The notes beneath the pieces were generated by a model. The model worked only from the letters and a program-made list of their open reading frames with translations, did not search any database and had not been told where the DNA came from. From assembly GCA_963978895.1 (NCBI GenBank), contig OZ022244.1:21644492-21708491 (forward strand): a stretch of DNA of 64,000 nt, written 5' to 3'. Source of the DNA: Erpobdella octoculata. Its lineage: Eukaryota; Annelida; Clitellata; Hirudinida; Erpobdellidae. Shown piece after piece: positions 1 to 12,341 of the stretch. A program made the position numbers and the translations under genes. How positions within the stretch are numbered: the stretch's first letter is position 1; every line of letters starts with the position of its first letter.

Positions 1-3000
1 AAAATTTTATTAGGTCCTAATAGAACTCGGCCCGAGGATAACGAATCCGAGGTCCTTTTTGTTCTAGGACGCTCCGTTTCGGAGATACAGCAGTTTAAAA
101 TTTTGAAAAATAAAAGTTGTCAAAACTGAAAAATTGTATTAGGTCCTAATTAAACACGGCCCGAGGATCATGAATCTTAGGTCCTTTTTGCTCTAGGACG
201 CTTCGTTTCGGAGATACAGCAGTTTAAAATTTTTAAAAATAAAAGTTGTCAAAACCGAAAAATTGTAATAGGTCCTAATAGAACTCGGCCCGAGGATCAC
301 GAATCTTAGGTCCTTTTTGCTCTAGGACGCTCCGTTTCGGAGATACAGCGGTTTAAAGTTTTGAAAAATAATAGTTGTTAAAACTGTGAAATTGTATTAG
401 GTCCTAATAGAACTCGCCCCGAGGATCACGAATCCGAGGTCCTTTTTGCTCTAGGACGCTCCGTTTCGGAGATACAGCGGTTTAAAGTTTTGAAAAATAA
501 AAGTTGTCAAAACTGAAAAATTATTTTACTTCATTATAGAACTCGGCCCGAGGATCACGAATCCGAGGTCCTCTTTTCTCTAGGACGCTCCGTTTCGGAG
601 ATACAGCGGTTTAAAGTTTTGAAAAATAAAAGTTGTCAAAACTGAGAAATTGTATTAGGTCCCAATTAAATTGGCCCGAGGATCACGAATCCGAGGTCCT
701 TTTTGCTCTAGGACGCTCCGTTTCGGAGATACAGCGGTTTAAAGTTTTGAAAAATAAAAGTTGTCAAAACTGAAAAATTGTATTGGGTCCTAATAGAACT
801 CGGCCCGAGGATCACGAGTCCGAGGTCCATTTTCTTCTAGGACGCTCCGTTTCGGAGATACAGCAGTTTAAAGTTTTTAAAAATAAAAGTTGTCAAAACC
901 GAAAAATTGTATTAGGTCCTAATAGAACTCGGCCCGAGGATCACGAATCTTAGGTCCTTTTTGCTCTAGGACGCTCCGTTTCGGAGATACAACGGTTTAA
1001 AGTTTTGAAAAATTAAAGTTGTCAAACTGAAAAATTGTATTAGGTCCTAATTAAACTCGGCCCGAGGATCACGAATCCGAGGTCCTTTTTGCTCTAGGAC
1101 GCTCCGTTTCGGAGATACAGCGGTTTAAAGTTTTGAAAAATAAAAGTTGTCAAAACTGTGTAATTGTATTAGGTCCTAATAGAACTCGCCCCGAGGATCA
1201 CGAATCCGAGGTCCTTTTTGCTCTAGGACGCTCCGTTTCGGAGATACAGCGGTTTAAAGTTTTGAAAAATAAAAGTTGTCAAAATTGAAAAATTATTTTA
1301 CTTCATTATAGAACTCGGCCCGAGGATCACGAATCCGAGGTCCTTTTTGCTCTAGGACGCTCCGTTTCGGAGATACAGCGGTTTAAAGTTTTGAAAAATA
1401 AAAGTTGTCAAAACTGAAAAATTGTATTGGGTCCTAATAGAACTCGGCCCGAGGATCACGAGTCCGAGGTCCATTTTCCTCTAGGACGCTCCGTTTCGGA
1501 GATACAGCAGTTTAAAGTTTTTAAAAATAAAAGTTGTCAAAACCGAAAAATTGTATTAGGTCCTAATAGAACTCGGCCCGAGGATCACGAATCTTAGGTC
1601 CTTTTTGCTCTAGGACGCTCCGTTTCGGAGATACAACGGTTTAAAGTTTTGAAAAATTAAAGTTGTCAAAACTGAAAAATTGTATTAGGTCCTAATAGAA
1701 CTCGGCCCCAGGATCACGAATCCGAGGTCCTTTTTGCTCTAGGACGCTCCGTTTCGGAGATACAGCGGTTTAAAGTTTTAAAAAATAAAAGTTGTCAAAA
1801 CTGAAAAATTGTATTAGGTCCTATTCAAACTCGGCCCGAGGATCACGAATCCGAGGTCCTTTTTGCTCTAGGACGCTCCGTTTCGGATATACAGCGGTTT
1901 TAAGTTTTGAAAAATAAAAGTTGCCAAAACTGAATTATTGTTACACATCCTAATAGAACTCGGCCCGAGGATCACGAATCCGAGGTCCTTTTTGCTCTAG
2001 GACGCTCCGTTTCGGAGATACAGCGGTTTAAAGTTTTAAAAAATAAAAGTTGTCAAAACTGAAAATTTGTATTAGTTCCTAATAGAACTCGGCCCCAGGA
2101 TCACGAATCCGAGGTCCTTTTTGCTCTAGGACGCTCCGTTTCGGAGATACAGCGGTTTAAAGTTTTGAAAAATAAAAGTTGTCAAAACTGAAAAATTGTA
2201 TTTGGTCCTAATTAAATTGGCCCGAGGATCACGAATCCGAGGTCCTTTTTCCTCTAGGACGCTCCGTTTCGGAGATACAGCGGTTTAAAGTTTTGAAAAA
2301 TAAAAGTTGTCAAAACTGAAAAATTGTATTAGGTCCTAATTAAACACGGCCCGAGGATCATGAATCTTAGGTCCTTTTTGCTCTAGGACGCTCCGTTTCG
2401 GAGATACAGCGGTTTAAAGTTTTGAAAAATAAAAGTTGTCAAAACTGTGAAATTGTATTAGGTCCTAATAGAACTCGCCCCGAGGATCACGAATCCGAGG
2501 TCCTTTTTGCTCTAGGAAGCTCCGTTTCGGAGATACAGCGGTTTAAAGTTTTAAAAAATAAAAGTTGTCAAAACTGAAAAATTGTATTAGTTCCTAATAG
2601 AACTCGGCCCCAGGATCACGAATCCGAGGTCCTTTTTGCTCTAGGACGCTCCGTTTCGGAGATACAGCGGTTTAAAGTATTGGAAAATAAAAGTTGTCAA
2701 AACAGAAAAATTGTATTGGGTCCTAATAGAACTCGGCCCGAGGATCACGAGTCCGAGGTCCATTTTGTTCTAGGACGCTCCGTTTCGGAGATACAGCGGT
2801 TTAAAGTTTTGAAAAATAAAAGTTGTCAAAACTGAAAAATTTTATTAGGTCCTAATAGAACTCGGCCCGAGGATAACGAATCCGAGGTCCTTTTTTATCT
2901 AGGACGCTCCGTTTCGGAGATACAGCGGTTTAAAGTTTTGAAAAATAAAAGTTGTCAAAACTGAAAAATTTTATTAGGTCCTAATAGAACTCGGCCCGAG

Positions 3001-6000
3001 GATAACGAATCCGAGGTCCTTTTTGTTCTAGGACGCTCCGTTTCGGAGATACAGCAGTTTAAAATTTTGAAAAATAAAAGTTGTCAAAACTGAAAAATTG
3101 TATTAGGTCCTAATTAAACACGGCCCGAGGATCATGAATCTTAGGTCCTTTTTGCTCTAGGACGCTTCGTTTCGGAGATACAGCAGTTTAAAATTTTTAA
3201 AAATAAAAGTTGTCAAAACCGAAAAATTGTAATAGGTCCTAATAGAACTCGGCCCGAGGATCACGAATCTTAGGTCCTTTTTGCTCTAGGACGCTCCGTT
3301 TCGGAGATACAGCGGTTTAAAGTTTTGAAAAATAATAGTTGTTAAAACTGTGAAATTGTATTAGGTCCTAATAGAACTCGCCCCGAGGATCACGAATCCG
3401 AGGTCCTTTTTGCTCTAGGACGCTCCGTTTCGGAGATACAGCGGTTTAAAGTTTTGAAAAATAAAAGTTGTCAAAACTGAAAAATTATTTTACTTCATTA
3501 TAGAACTCGGCCCGAGGATCACGAATCCGAGGTCCTCTTTTCTCTAGGACGCTCCGTTTCGGAGATACAGCGGTTTAAAGTTTTGAAAAATAAAAGTTGT
3601 CAAAACTGAGAAATTGTATTAGGTCCCAATTAAATTGGCCCGAGGATCACGAATCCGAGGTCCTTTTTGCTCTAGGACGCTCCGTTTCGGAGATACAGCG
3701 GTTTAAAGTTTTGAAAAATAAAAGTTGTCAAAACTGAAAAATTGTATTGGGTCCTAATAGAACTCGGCCCGAGGATCACGAGTCCGAGGTCCATTTTCTT
3801 CTAGGACGCTCCGTTTCGGAGATACAGCAGTTTAAAGTTTTTAAAAATAAAAGTTGTCAAAACCGAAAAATTGTATTAGGTCCTAATAGAACTCGGCCCG
3901 AGGATCACGAATCTTAGGTCCTTTTTGCTCTAGGACGCTCCGTTTCGGAGATACAACGGTTTAAAGTTTTGAAAAATTAAAGTTGTCAAAACTGAAAAAT
4001 TGTATTAGGTCCTAATTAAACTCGGCCCGAGGATCACGAATCCGAGGTCCTTTTTGCTCTAGGACGCTCCGTTTCGGAGATACAGCGGTTTAAAGTTTTG
4101 AAAAATAAAAGTTGTCAAAACTGTGTAATTGTATTAGGTCCTAATAGAACTCGCCCCGAGGATCACGAATCCGAGGTCCTTTTTGCTCTAGGACGCTCCG
4201 TTTTGGAGATACAGCGGTTTAAAGTTTTGAAAAATAAAAGTTGTCAAAATTGAAAAATTATTTTACTTCATTATAGAACTCGGCCCGAGGATCACGAATC
4301 CGAGGTCCTTTTTGCTCTAGGACGCTCCGTTTCGGAGATACAGCGGTTTAAAGTTTTGAAAAATAAAAGTTGTCAAAACTGAAAAATTGTATTGGGTCCT
4401 AATAGAACTCGGCCCGAGGATCACGAGTCCGAGGTCCATTTTCCTCTAGGACGCTCCGTTTCGGAGATACAGCAGTTTAAAGTTTTTAAAAATAAAAGTT
4501 GTCAAAACCGAAAAATTGTATTAGGTCCTAATAAAACTCGGCCCGAAGATCACGAATCTTAGGTCCTTTTTGCTCTAGGACGCTCCGTTTCGGAGATACA
4601 ACGGTTTAAAGTTTTGAAAAATTAAAGTTGTCAAAACTGAAAAATTGTATTAGGTCCTAATTAAACTCGGCCCGAGGATCACGAATCCGAGGTCCTTTTT
4701 GCTCTAGGACGCTCCGTTTCGGAGATACAGCGGTTTAAAGTTTTGAAAAATAAAAGTTGTCAAAACTGTGTAATTGTATTAGGTCCTAATAGAACTCGGC
4801 CCGAGGATCACGAATCCGAGGTCCTTTTTGCTCTAGGACGCTCCGTTTCGGAGATACAGCGGTTTAAAGTTTTAAAAAATAAAAGTTGTCAAAACTGAAA
4901 AATTGTATTTGGTCCTAATTAAATTGGCCCGAGGATCACGAATCCGAGGTCCTTTTTCCTCTAGGACGCTCCGTTTCGGAGATACAGCGGTTTAAAGTTT
5001 TGAAAAATAAAAGTTGTCAAAACTGAAAAATTGTATTAGGTCCTAATTAAACACGGCCCGAGGATCATGAATCTTAGGTCCTTTTTGCTCTAGGACGCTT
5101 CGTTTCGGAGATACAGCAGTTTAAAGTTTTTAAAAATAAAAGTTGTCAAAACCGAAAAATTGTAATAGGTCCTAATAGAACTCGGCCCGAGGATCACGAA
5201 TCTTAGGTCCTTTTTGCTCTAGGACGCTCCGTTTCGGAGATACAACGGTTTAAAGTTTTGAAAAATTAAAGTTGTCAAAACTGAAAAATTGTATTAGGTC
5301 CTAATAGAACTCGGCCCGAGGATCACGAATCCGAGGTCCTTTTTGCTCTAGGACGCTCCGTTTCGGAGATACAGCGGTTTAAAGTTTTGAAAAATAAAAG
5401 TTGTCAAAACTGTGAAATTGTATTAGGTCCTAATAGAACTCGGCACGAGGATCACGAATCCGAGGTCCTTTTTGCTCTAGGACGCACCGTTTCGGAGATA
5501 CAGCGGTTTAAAGTTTTAAAAAATAAAAGTTGTCAAAACTGAAAAATTGTATTAGGTCCTATTCAAACTCGGCCCGAGGATCACGAATCCGAGGTCCTTT
5601 TTGCTCTAGGACGCTCCGTTTCGGATATACAGCGGTTTTAAGTTTTGAAAAATAAAAGTTGCCAAAACTGAATTATTGTTACACATCCTAATAGAACTCG
5701 GCCCGAGGATCACGAATCCGAGGTCCTTTTTGCTCTAGGACGCTCCGTTTCGGAGATACAGCGGTTTAAAGTTTTAAAAAATAAAAGTTGTCAAAACTGA
5801 AAATTTGTATTAGTTCCTAATAGAACTCGGCCCCAGGATCACGAATCCGAGGTCCTTTTTGCTCTAGGACGCTCCGTTTCGGAGATACAGCGGTTTAAAG
5901 TTTTGAAAAATAAAAGTTGTCAAAACTGAAAAATTGTATTTGGTCCTAATTAAATTGGCCCGAGGATCACGAATCCGAGGTCCTTTTTCCTCTAGGACGC

Positions 6001-9000
6001 TCCGTTTCGGAGATACAGCGGTTTAAAGTTTTGAAAAATAAAAGTTGTCAAAACTGAAAAATTGTATTAGGTCCTAATTAAACACGGCCCGAGGATCATG
6101 AATCTTAGGTCCTTTTTGCTCTAGGACGCTCCGTTTCGGAGATACAGCGGTTTAAAGTTTTGAAAAATAAAAGTTGTCAAAACTGTGAAATTGTATTAGG
6201 TCCTAATAGAACTCGCCCCGAGGATCACGAATCCGAGGTCCTTTTTGCTCTAGGAAGCTCCGTTTCGGAGATACAGCGGTTTAAAGTTTTAAAAAATAAA
6301 AGTTGTCAAAACTGAAAAATTGTATTAGTTCCTAATAGAACTCGGCCCCAGGATCACGAATCCGAGGTCCTTTTTGCTCTAGGACGCTCCGTTTCGGAGA
6401 TACAGCGGTTTAAAGTTTTGAAAAATAAAAGTTGTCAAAACTGAAAAATTGTATTAGTTCCTAATAGAACTCGGCCCCAGGATCACGAATCCGAGGTCCT
6501 TTTTGCTCTAGGACGCTCCGTTTCGGAGATACAGCGGTTTAAAGTATTGGAAAATAAAAGTTGTCAAAACAGAAAAATTGTATTGGGTCCTAATAGAACT
6601 CGGCCCGAGGATCACGAGTCCGAGGTCCATTTTGTTCTAGGACGCTCCGTTTCGGAGATACAGCGGTTTAAAGTTTTGAAAAATAAAAGTTGTCAAAACT
6701 GAAAAATTTTATTAGGTCCTAACAGAACTCGGCCCGAGGATAACGAATCCGAGGTCCTTTTTTATCTAGGACGCTCCGTTTCGGAGATACAGCGGTTTAA
6801 AGTTTTGAAAAATAAAAGTTGTCAAAACTGAAAAATTTTATTAGGTCCTAATAGAACTCGGCCCGAGGATAACGAATCCGAGGTCCTTTTTGTTCTAGGA
6901 CGCTCCGTTTCGGAGATACAGCAGTTTAAAATTTTGAAAAATAAAAGTTGTCAAAACTGAAAAATTGTATTAGGTCCTAATTAAACACGGCCCGAGGATC
7001 ATGAATCTTAGGTCCTTTTTGCTCTAGGACGCTTCGTTTCGGAGATACAGCAGTTTAAAATTTTTAAAAATAAAAGTTGTCAAAACCGAAAAATTGTAAT
7101 AGGTCCTAATAGAACTCGGCCCGAGGATCACGAATCTTAGGTCCTTTTTGCTCTAGGACGCTCCGTTTCGGAGATACAGCGGTTTAAAGTTTTGAAAAAT
7201 AATAGTTGTTAAAACTGTGAAATTGTATTAGGTCCTAATAGAACTCGCCCCGAGGATCACGAATCCGAGGTCCTTTTTGCTCTAGGACGCTCCGTTTCGG
7301 AGATACAGCGGTTTAAAGTTTTGAAAAATAAAAGTTGTCAAAACTGAAAAATTATTTTACTTCATTATAGAACTCGGCCCGAGGATCACGAATCCGAGGT
7401 CCTCTTTTCTCTAGGACGCTCCGTTTCGGAGATACAGCGGTTTAAAGTTTTGAAAAATAAAAGTTGTCAAAACTGAGAAATTGTATTAGGTCCCAATTAA
7501 ATTGGCCCGAGGATCACGAATCCGAGGTCCTTTTTGCTCTAGGACGCTCCGTTTCGGAGATACAGCAGTTTAAAGTTTTTAAAAATAAAAGTTGTCAAAA
7601 CCGAAAAATTGTATTAGGTCCTAATAGAACTCGGCCCGAGGATCACGAATCTTAGGTCCTTTTTGCTCTAGGACGCTCCGTTTCGGAGATACAACGGTTT
7701 AAAGTTTTGAAAAATTAAAGTTGTCAAAACTGAAAAATTGTATTAGGTCCTAATTAAACTCGGCCCGAGGATCACGAATCCGAGGTCCTTTTTGCTCTAG
7801 GACGCTCCGTTTCGGAGATACAGCGGTTTAAAGTTTTGAAAAATAAAAGTTGTCAAAACTGTGTAATTGTATTAGGTCCTAATAGAACTCGCCCCGAGGA
7901 TCACGAATCCGAGGTCCTTTTTGCTCTAGGACGCTCCGTTTTGGAGATACAGCGGTTTAAAGTTTTGAAAAATAAAAGTTGTCAAAATTGAAAAATTATT
8001 TTACTTCATTATAGAACTCGGCCCGAGGATCACGAATCCGAGGTCCTTTTTGCTCTAGGACGCTCCGTTTCGGAGATACAGCGGTTTAAAGTTTTGAAAA
8101 ATAAAAGTTGTCAAAACTGAAAAATTGTATTGGGTCCTAATAGAACTCGGCCCGAGGATCACGAGTCCGAGGTCCATTTTCCTCTAGGACGCTCCGTTTC
8201 GGAGATACAGCAGTTTAAAGTTTTTAAAAATAAAAGTTGTCAAAACCGAAAAATTGTATTAGGTCCTAATAAAACTCGGCCCGAGGATCACGAATCTTAG
8301 GTCCTTTTTGCTCTAGGACGCTCCGTTTCGGAGATACAACGGTTTAAAGTTTTGAAAAATTAAAGTTGTCAAAACTGAAAAATTGTATTAGGTCCTAATT
8401 AAACTCGGCCCGAGGATCACGAATCCGAGGTCCTTTTTGCTCTAGGACGCTCCGTTTCGGAGATACAGCGGTTTAAAGTTTTGAAAAATAAAAGTTGTCA
8501 AAACTGTGTAATTGTATTAGGTCCTAATAGAACTCGGCCCGAGGATCACGAATCCGAGGTCCTTTTTGCTCTAGGACGCTCCGTTTCGGAGATACAGCGG
8601 TTTAAAGTTTTAAAAAATAAAAGTTGTCAAAACTGAAAAATTGTATTAGTTCCTAATAGAACTCGGCCCCAGGATCACGAATCCGAGGTCCTTTTTGCTC
8701 TAGGACGCTCCGTTTCGGAGATACAGCGGTTTAAAGTTTTGAAAAATAAAAGTTGTCAAAACTGAAAAATTGTATTTGGTCCTAATTAAATTGGCCCGAG
8801 GATCACGAATCCGAGGTCCTTTTTCCTCTAGGACGCTCCGTTTCGGAGATACAGCGGTTTAAAGTTTTGAAAAATAAAAGTTGTCAAAACTGAAAAATTG
8901 TATTAGGTCCTAATTAAACACGGCCCGAGGATCATGAATCTTAGGTCCTTTTTGCTCTAGGACGCTCCGTTTCGGAGATACAGCGGTTTAAAGTTTTGAA

Positions 9001-11553
9001 AAATAAAAGTTGTCAAAACTGTGAAATTGTATTAGGTCCTAATAGAACTCGCCCCGAGGATCACGAATCCGAGGTCCTTTTTGCTCTAGGAAGCTCCGTT
9101 TCGGAGATACAGCGGTTTAAAGTTTTAAAAAATAAAAGTTGTCAAAACTGAAAAATTGTATTAGTTCCTAATAGAACTCGGCCCCAGGATCACGAATCCG
9201 AGGTCCTTTTTGCTCTAGGACGCTCCGTTTCGGAGATACAGCGGTTTAAAGTTTTGAAAAATAAAAGTTGTCAAAACTGAAAAATTGTATTAGTTCCTAA
9301 TAGAACTCGGCCCCAGGATCACGAATCCGAGGTCCTTTTTGCTCTAGGACGCTCCGTTTCGGAGATACAGCGGTTTAAAGTATTGGAAAATAAAAGTTGT
9401 CAAAACAGAAAAATTGTATTGGGTCCTAATAGAACTCGGCCCGAGGATCACGAGTCCGAGGTCCATTTTGTTCTAGGACGCTCCGTTTCGGAGATACAGC
9501 GGTTTAAAGTTTTGAAAAATAAAAGTTGTCAAAACTGAAAAATTTTATTAGGTCCTAATAGAACTCGGCCCGAGGATAACGAATCCGAGGTCCTTTTTGT
9601 TCTAGGACGCTCCGTTTCGGAGATACAGCAGTTTAAAATTTTGAAAAATAAAAGTTGTCAAAACTGAAAAATTGTATTAGGTCCTAATTAAACACGGCCC
9701 GAGGATCATGAATCTTAGGTCCTTTTTGCTCTAGGACGCTTCGTTTCGGAGATACAGCAGTTTAAAATTTTTAAAAATAAAAGTTGTCAAAACCGAAAAA
9801 TTGTAATAGGTCCTAATAGAACTCGGCCCGAGGATCACGAATCTTAGGTCCTTTTTGCTCTAGGACGCTCCGTTTCGGAGATACAGCGGTTTAAAGTTTT
9901 GAAAAATAATAGTTGTTAAAACTGTGAAATTGTATTAGGTCCTAATAGAACTCGCCCCGAGGATCACGAATCCGAGGTCCTTTTTGCTCTAGGACGCTCC
10001 GTTTCGGAGATACAGCGGTTTAAAGTTTTGAAAAATAAAAGTTGTCAAAACTGAAAAATTATTTTACTTCATTATAGAACTCGGCCCGAGGATCACGAAT
10101 CCGAGGTCCTCTTTTCTCTAGGACGCTCCGTTTCGGAGATACAGCGGTTTAAAGTTTTGAAAAATAAAAGTTGTCAAAACTGAGAAATTGTATTAGGTCC
10201 CAATTAAATTGGCCCGAGGATCACGAATCCGAGGTCCTTTTTGCTCTAGGACGCTCCGTTTCGGAGATACAGCGGTTTAAAGTTTTGAAAAATAAAAGTT
10301 GTCAAAACTGAAAAATTGTATTGGGTCCTAATAGAACTCGGCCCGAGGATCACGAGTCCGAGGTCCATTTTCTTCTAGGACGCTCCGTTTCGGAGATACA
10401 GCAGTTTAAAGTTTTTAAAAATAAAAGTTGTCAAAACCGAAAAATTGTATTAGGTCCTAATAGAACTCGGCCCGAGGATCACGAATCTTAGGTCCTTTTT
10501 GCTCTAGGACGCTCCGTTTCGGAGATACAACGGTTTAAAGTTTTGAAAAATTAAAGTTGTCAAACTGAAAAATTGTATTAGGTCCTAATTAAACTCGGCC
10601 CGAGGATCACGAATCCGAGGTCCTTTTTGCTCTAGGACGCTCCGTTTCGGAGATACAGCGGTTTAAAGTTTTGAAAAATAAAAGTTGTCAAAACTGTGTA
10701 ATTGTATTAGGTCCTAATAGAACTCGCCCCGAGGATCACGAATCCGAGGTCCTTTTTGCTCTAGGACGCTCCGTTTCGGAGATACAGCGGTTTAAAGTTT
10801 TGAAAAATAAAAGTTGTCAAAATTGAAAAATTATTTTACTTCATTATAGAACTCGGCCCGAGGATCACGAATCCGAGGTCCTTTTTGCTCTAGGACGCTC
10901 CGTTTCGGAGATACAGCGGTTTAAAGTTTTGAAAAATAAAAGTTGTCAAAACTGAAAAATTGTATTGGGTCCTAATAGAACTCGGCCCGAGGATCACGAG
11001 TCCGAGGTCCATTTTCCTCTAGGACGCTCCGTTTCGGAGATACAGCAGTTTAAAGTTTTTAAAAATAAAAGTTGTCAAAACCGAAAAATTGTATTAGGTC
11101 CTAATAGAACTCGGCCCGAGGATCACGAATCTTAGGTCCTTTTTGCTCTAGGACGCTCCGTTTCGGAGATACAACGGTTTAAAGTTTTGAAAAATTAAAG
11201 TTGTCAAAACTGAAAAATTGTATTAGGTCCTAATTAAACTCGGCCCGAGGATCACGAATCCGAGGTCCTTTTTGCTCTAGGACGCTCCGTTTCGGAGATA
11301 CAGCGGTTTAAAGTTTTGAAAAATAAAAGTTGTCAAAACTGTGTAATTGTATTAGGTCCTAATAGAACTCGCCCCGAGGATCACGAATCCGAGGTCCTTT
11401 TTGCTCTAGGACGCTCCGTTTCGGAGATACAGCGGTTTAAAGTTTTGAAAAATAAAAGTTGTCAAAATTGAAAAATTATTTTACTTCATTATAGAACTCG
11501 GCCCGAGGATCACGAATCCGAGGTCCTTTTTGCTCTAAGACGCTCTGTTTCGG
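1..11553. repeat. 129-bp satellite array with higher-order organisation
   Basis: About 90 head-to-tail monomers of 129 bp fill this block, and the array continues past the left edge. Each monomer has a conserved core (GGCCCGAGGATCACGAATCC, then GTCCTTTTTGCTCTAGGAC, then CTCCGTTTCGGAG) and an AT-rich half ending in GTTGTCAAAACTG. Variant monomers, for example one with TTATTTTACTTCATTATAG and one with GTTACACATCC, recur in a fixed order. The block starting at base 1 restarts at about 2965, 6832 and 9539, giving higher-order units of about 23, 30 and 21 monomers. Short open frames inside it are repeat artefacts. No gene is seen. The array ends abruptly inside a monomer at about 11553. Confidence 0.97.
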
Positions 11554-11579
11554 ATCGTTCTTAGTCGCAAGGGTTTTTA

Positions 11580-12088
11580 AAATTAAGCTAGACTCATTGA
11601 TAAAATACGTCACTTCAAATGGAATTTTCGGAAAAGCAGTCGAATTTGTCTATTATATTGAGTTTCAGAAAAGAGGGCTGCCTACGCGCTTATCTTAGTA
11701 ACATTGAGAGCCGAAAATAAATTCACAACACCCGAACGAATTGATCAATTCATTTCTGCAGAAATTCCTAGAGTTAATAAGGCTTCGCGAAATAGTGCTA
11801 AAATGCATGATACATGGCCCATGCGGCATCAGATATCCAAACGCACCATGCATGAAAGATGGAAAGTGTTCAAAGCAGTATCCTAAGGAGTTTAATGAAC
11901 ACACTCAACTCAATGTGAATGCATATCCTTCCTATCGTCGTCGCCGTGATGAGCAAGTAACAGTTAGAGGATCGATGATGGATAATCGTAATGTCGTGCC
12001 TTACAATCCCTTTCTGACACTAAAATTCAACGCACACATCAACATTGAATGTTCCACTTCTCTGAGATTCGTCAAATCTATAATATAG
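11580..12088 (+). pseudogene. Helitron Rep (Helitron-like N domain) relic
   Basis: Translated pieces match the rolling-circle replication protein of Helitron transposons: IFGKAVEFVYYIEFQKRGLP near 11625-11690, ENKFTTPERIDQFISAEIP at 11710-11766, then CMIHGPCG with PCMKDGKCSKQYPKEF, a YRRRRDE segment and VVPYNPFLTLKFNAHINIE up to about 12050. These pieces lie in three different frames, so at least two indels break the gene. The helicase half is missing. The relic abuts the satellite end directly. It is not expressed as one protein; only the fragment from 11741 to 12088 is continuously open. Confidence 0.85.
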
Positions 12089-12219
12089 TAGCCCCCGTCA
12101 TTACTCACTTACTGATTCTGTCACGCTTACGTAATTAGTCGTATAGCTAATATATTATCGAATATATTTCTATTAGTATTCAGTAGTTATTAAATACAAT
12201 TTTTTATCATTGATATGTA
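12089..12219. other. AT-rich spacer, no gene seen
   Basis: Low-complexity AT-rich sequence between the Rep relic and the first inverted Helitron terminus. Nothing recognisable. Confidence 0.5.
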
Positions 12220-12341
12220 CTAGAGATAGCCCGTCAAAAATGACGGATTTTTCAAATCTTATATATTATTTTTACCAGGTTTATTTTAACTTGCTTTCTT
12301 GTCTGTTTTTATTTGTTTGCCCAAGGGTACATATATATATA
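12220..12341 (-). mobile_element. Short Helitron copy or 3-prime end (CCGTCA hairpin family)
   Basis: Read on the minus strand, this ends with a CCGTCA-TTTT-TGACGG hairpin, a short spacer and CTAG followed by T, the classic Helitron 3-prime terminus. The opposite end at about 12330-12341 is a run of TATATA, like Helitron 5-prime ends. It is about 120 bp and noncoding, directly adjacent to the next Helitron terminus at 12342. Confidence 0.7.

Noticed and set aside
7464..7655. Open frame inside the 129-bp satellite
   Set aside because: It is made of satellite monomers and occurs by chance where a variant lacks stops.
1..11553. CRISPR-like array
   Set aside because: The units are 129 bp and similar throughout without unique spacers, and the genome is eukaryotic.
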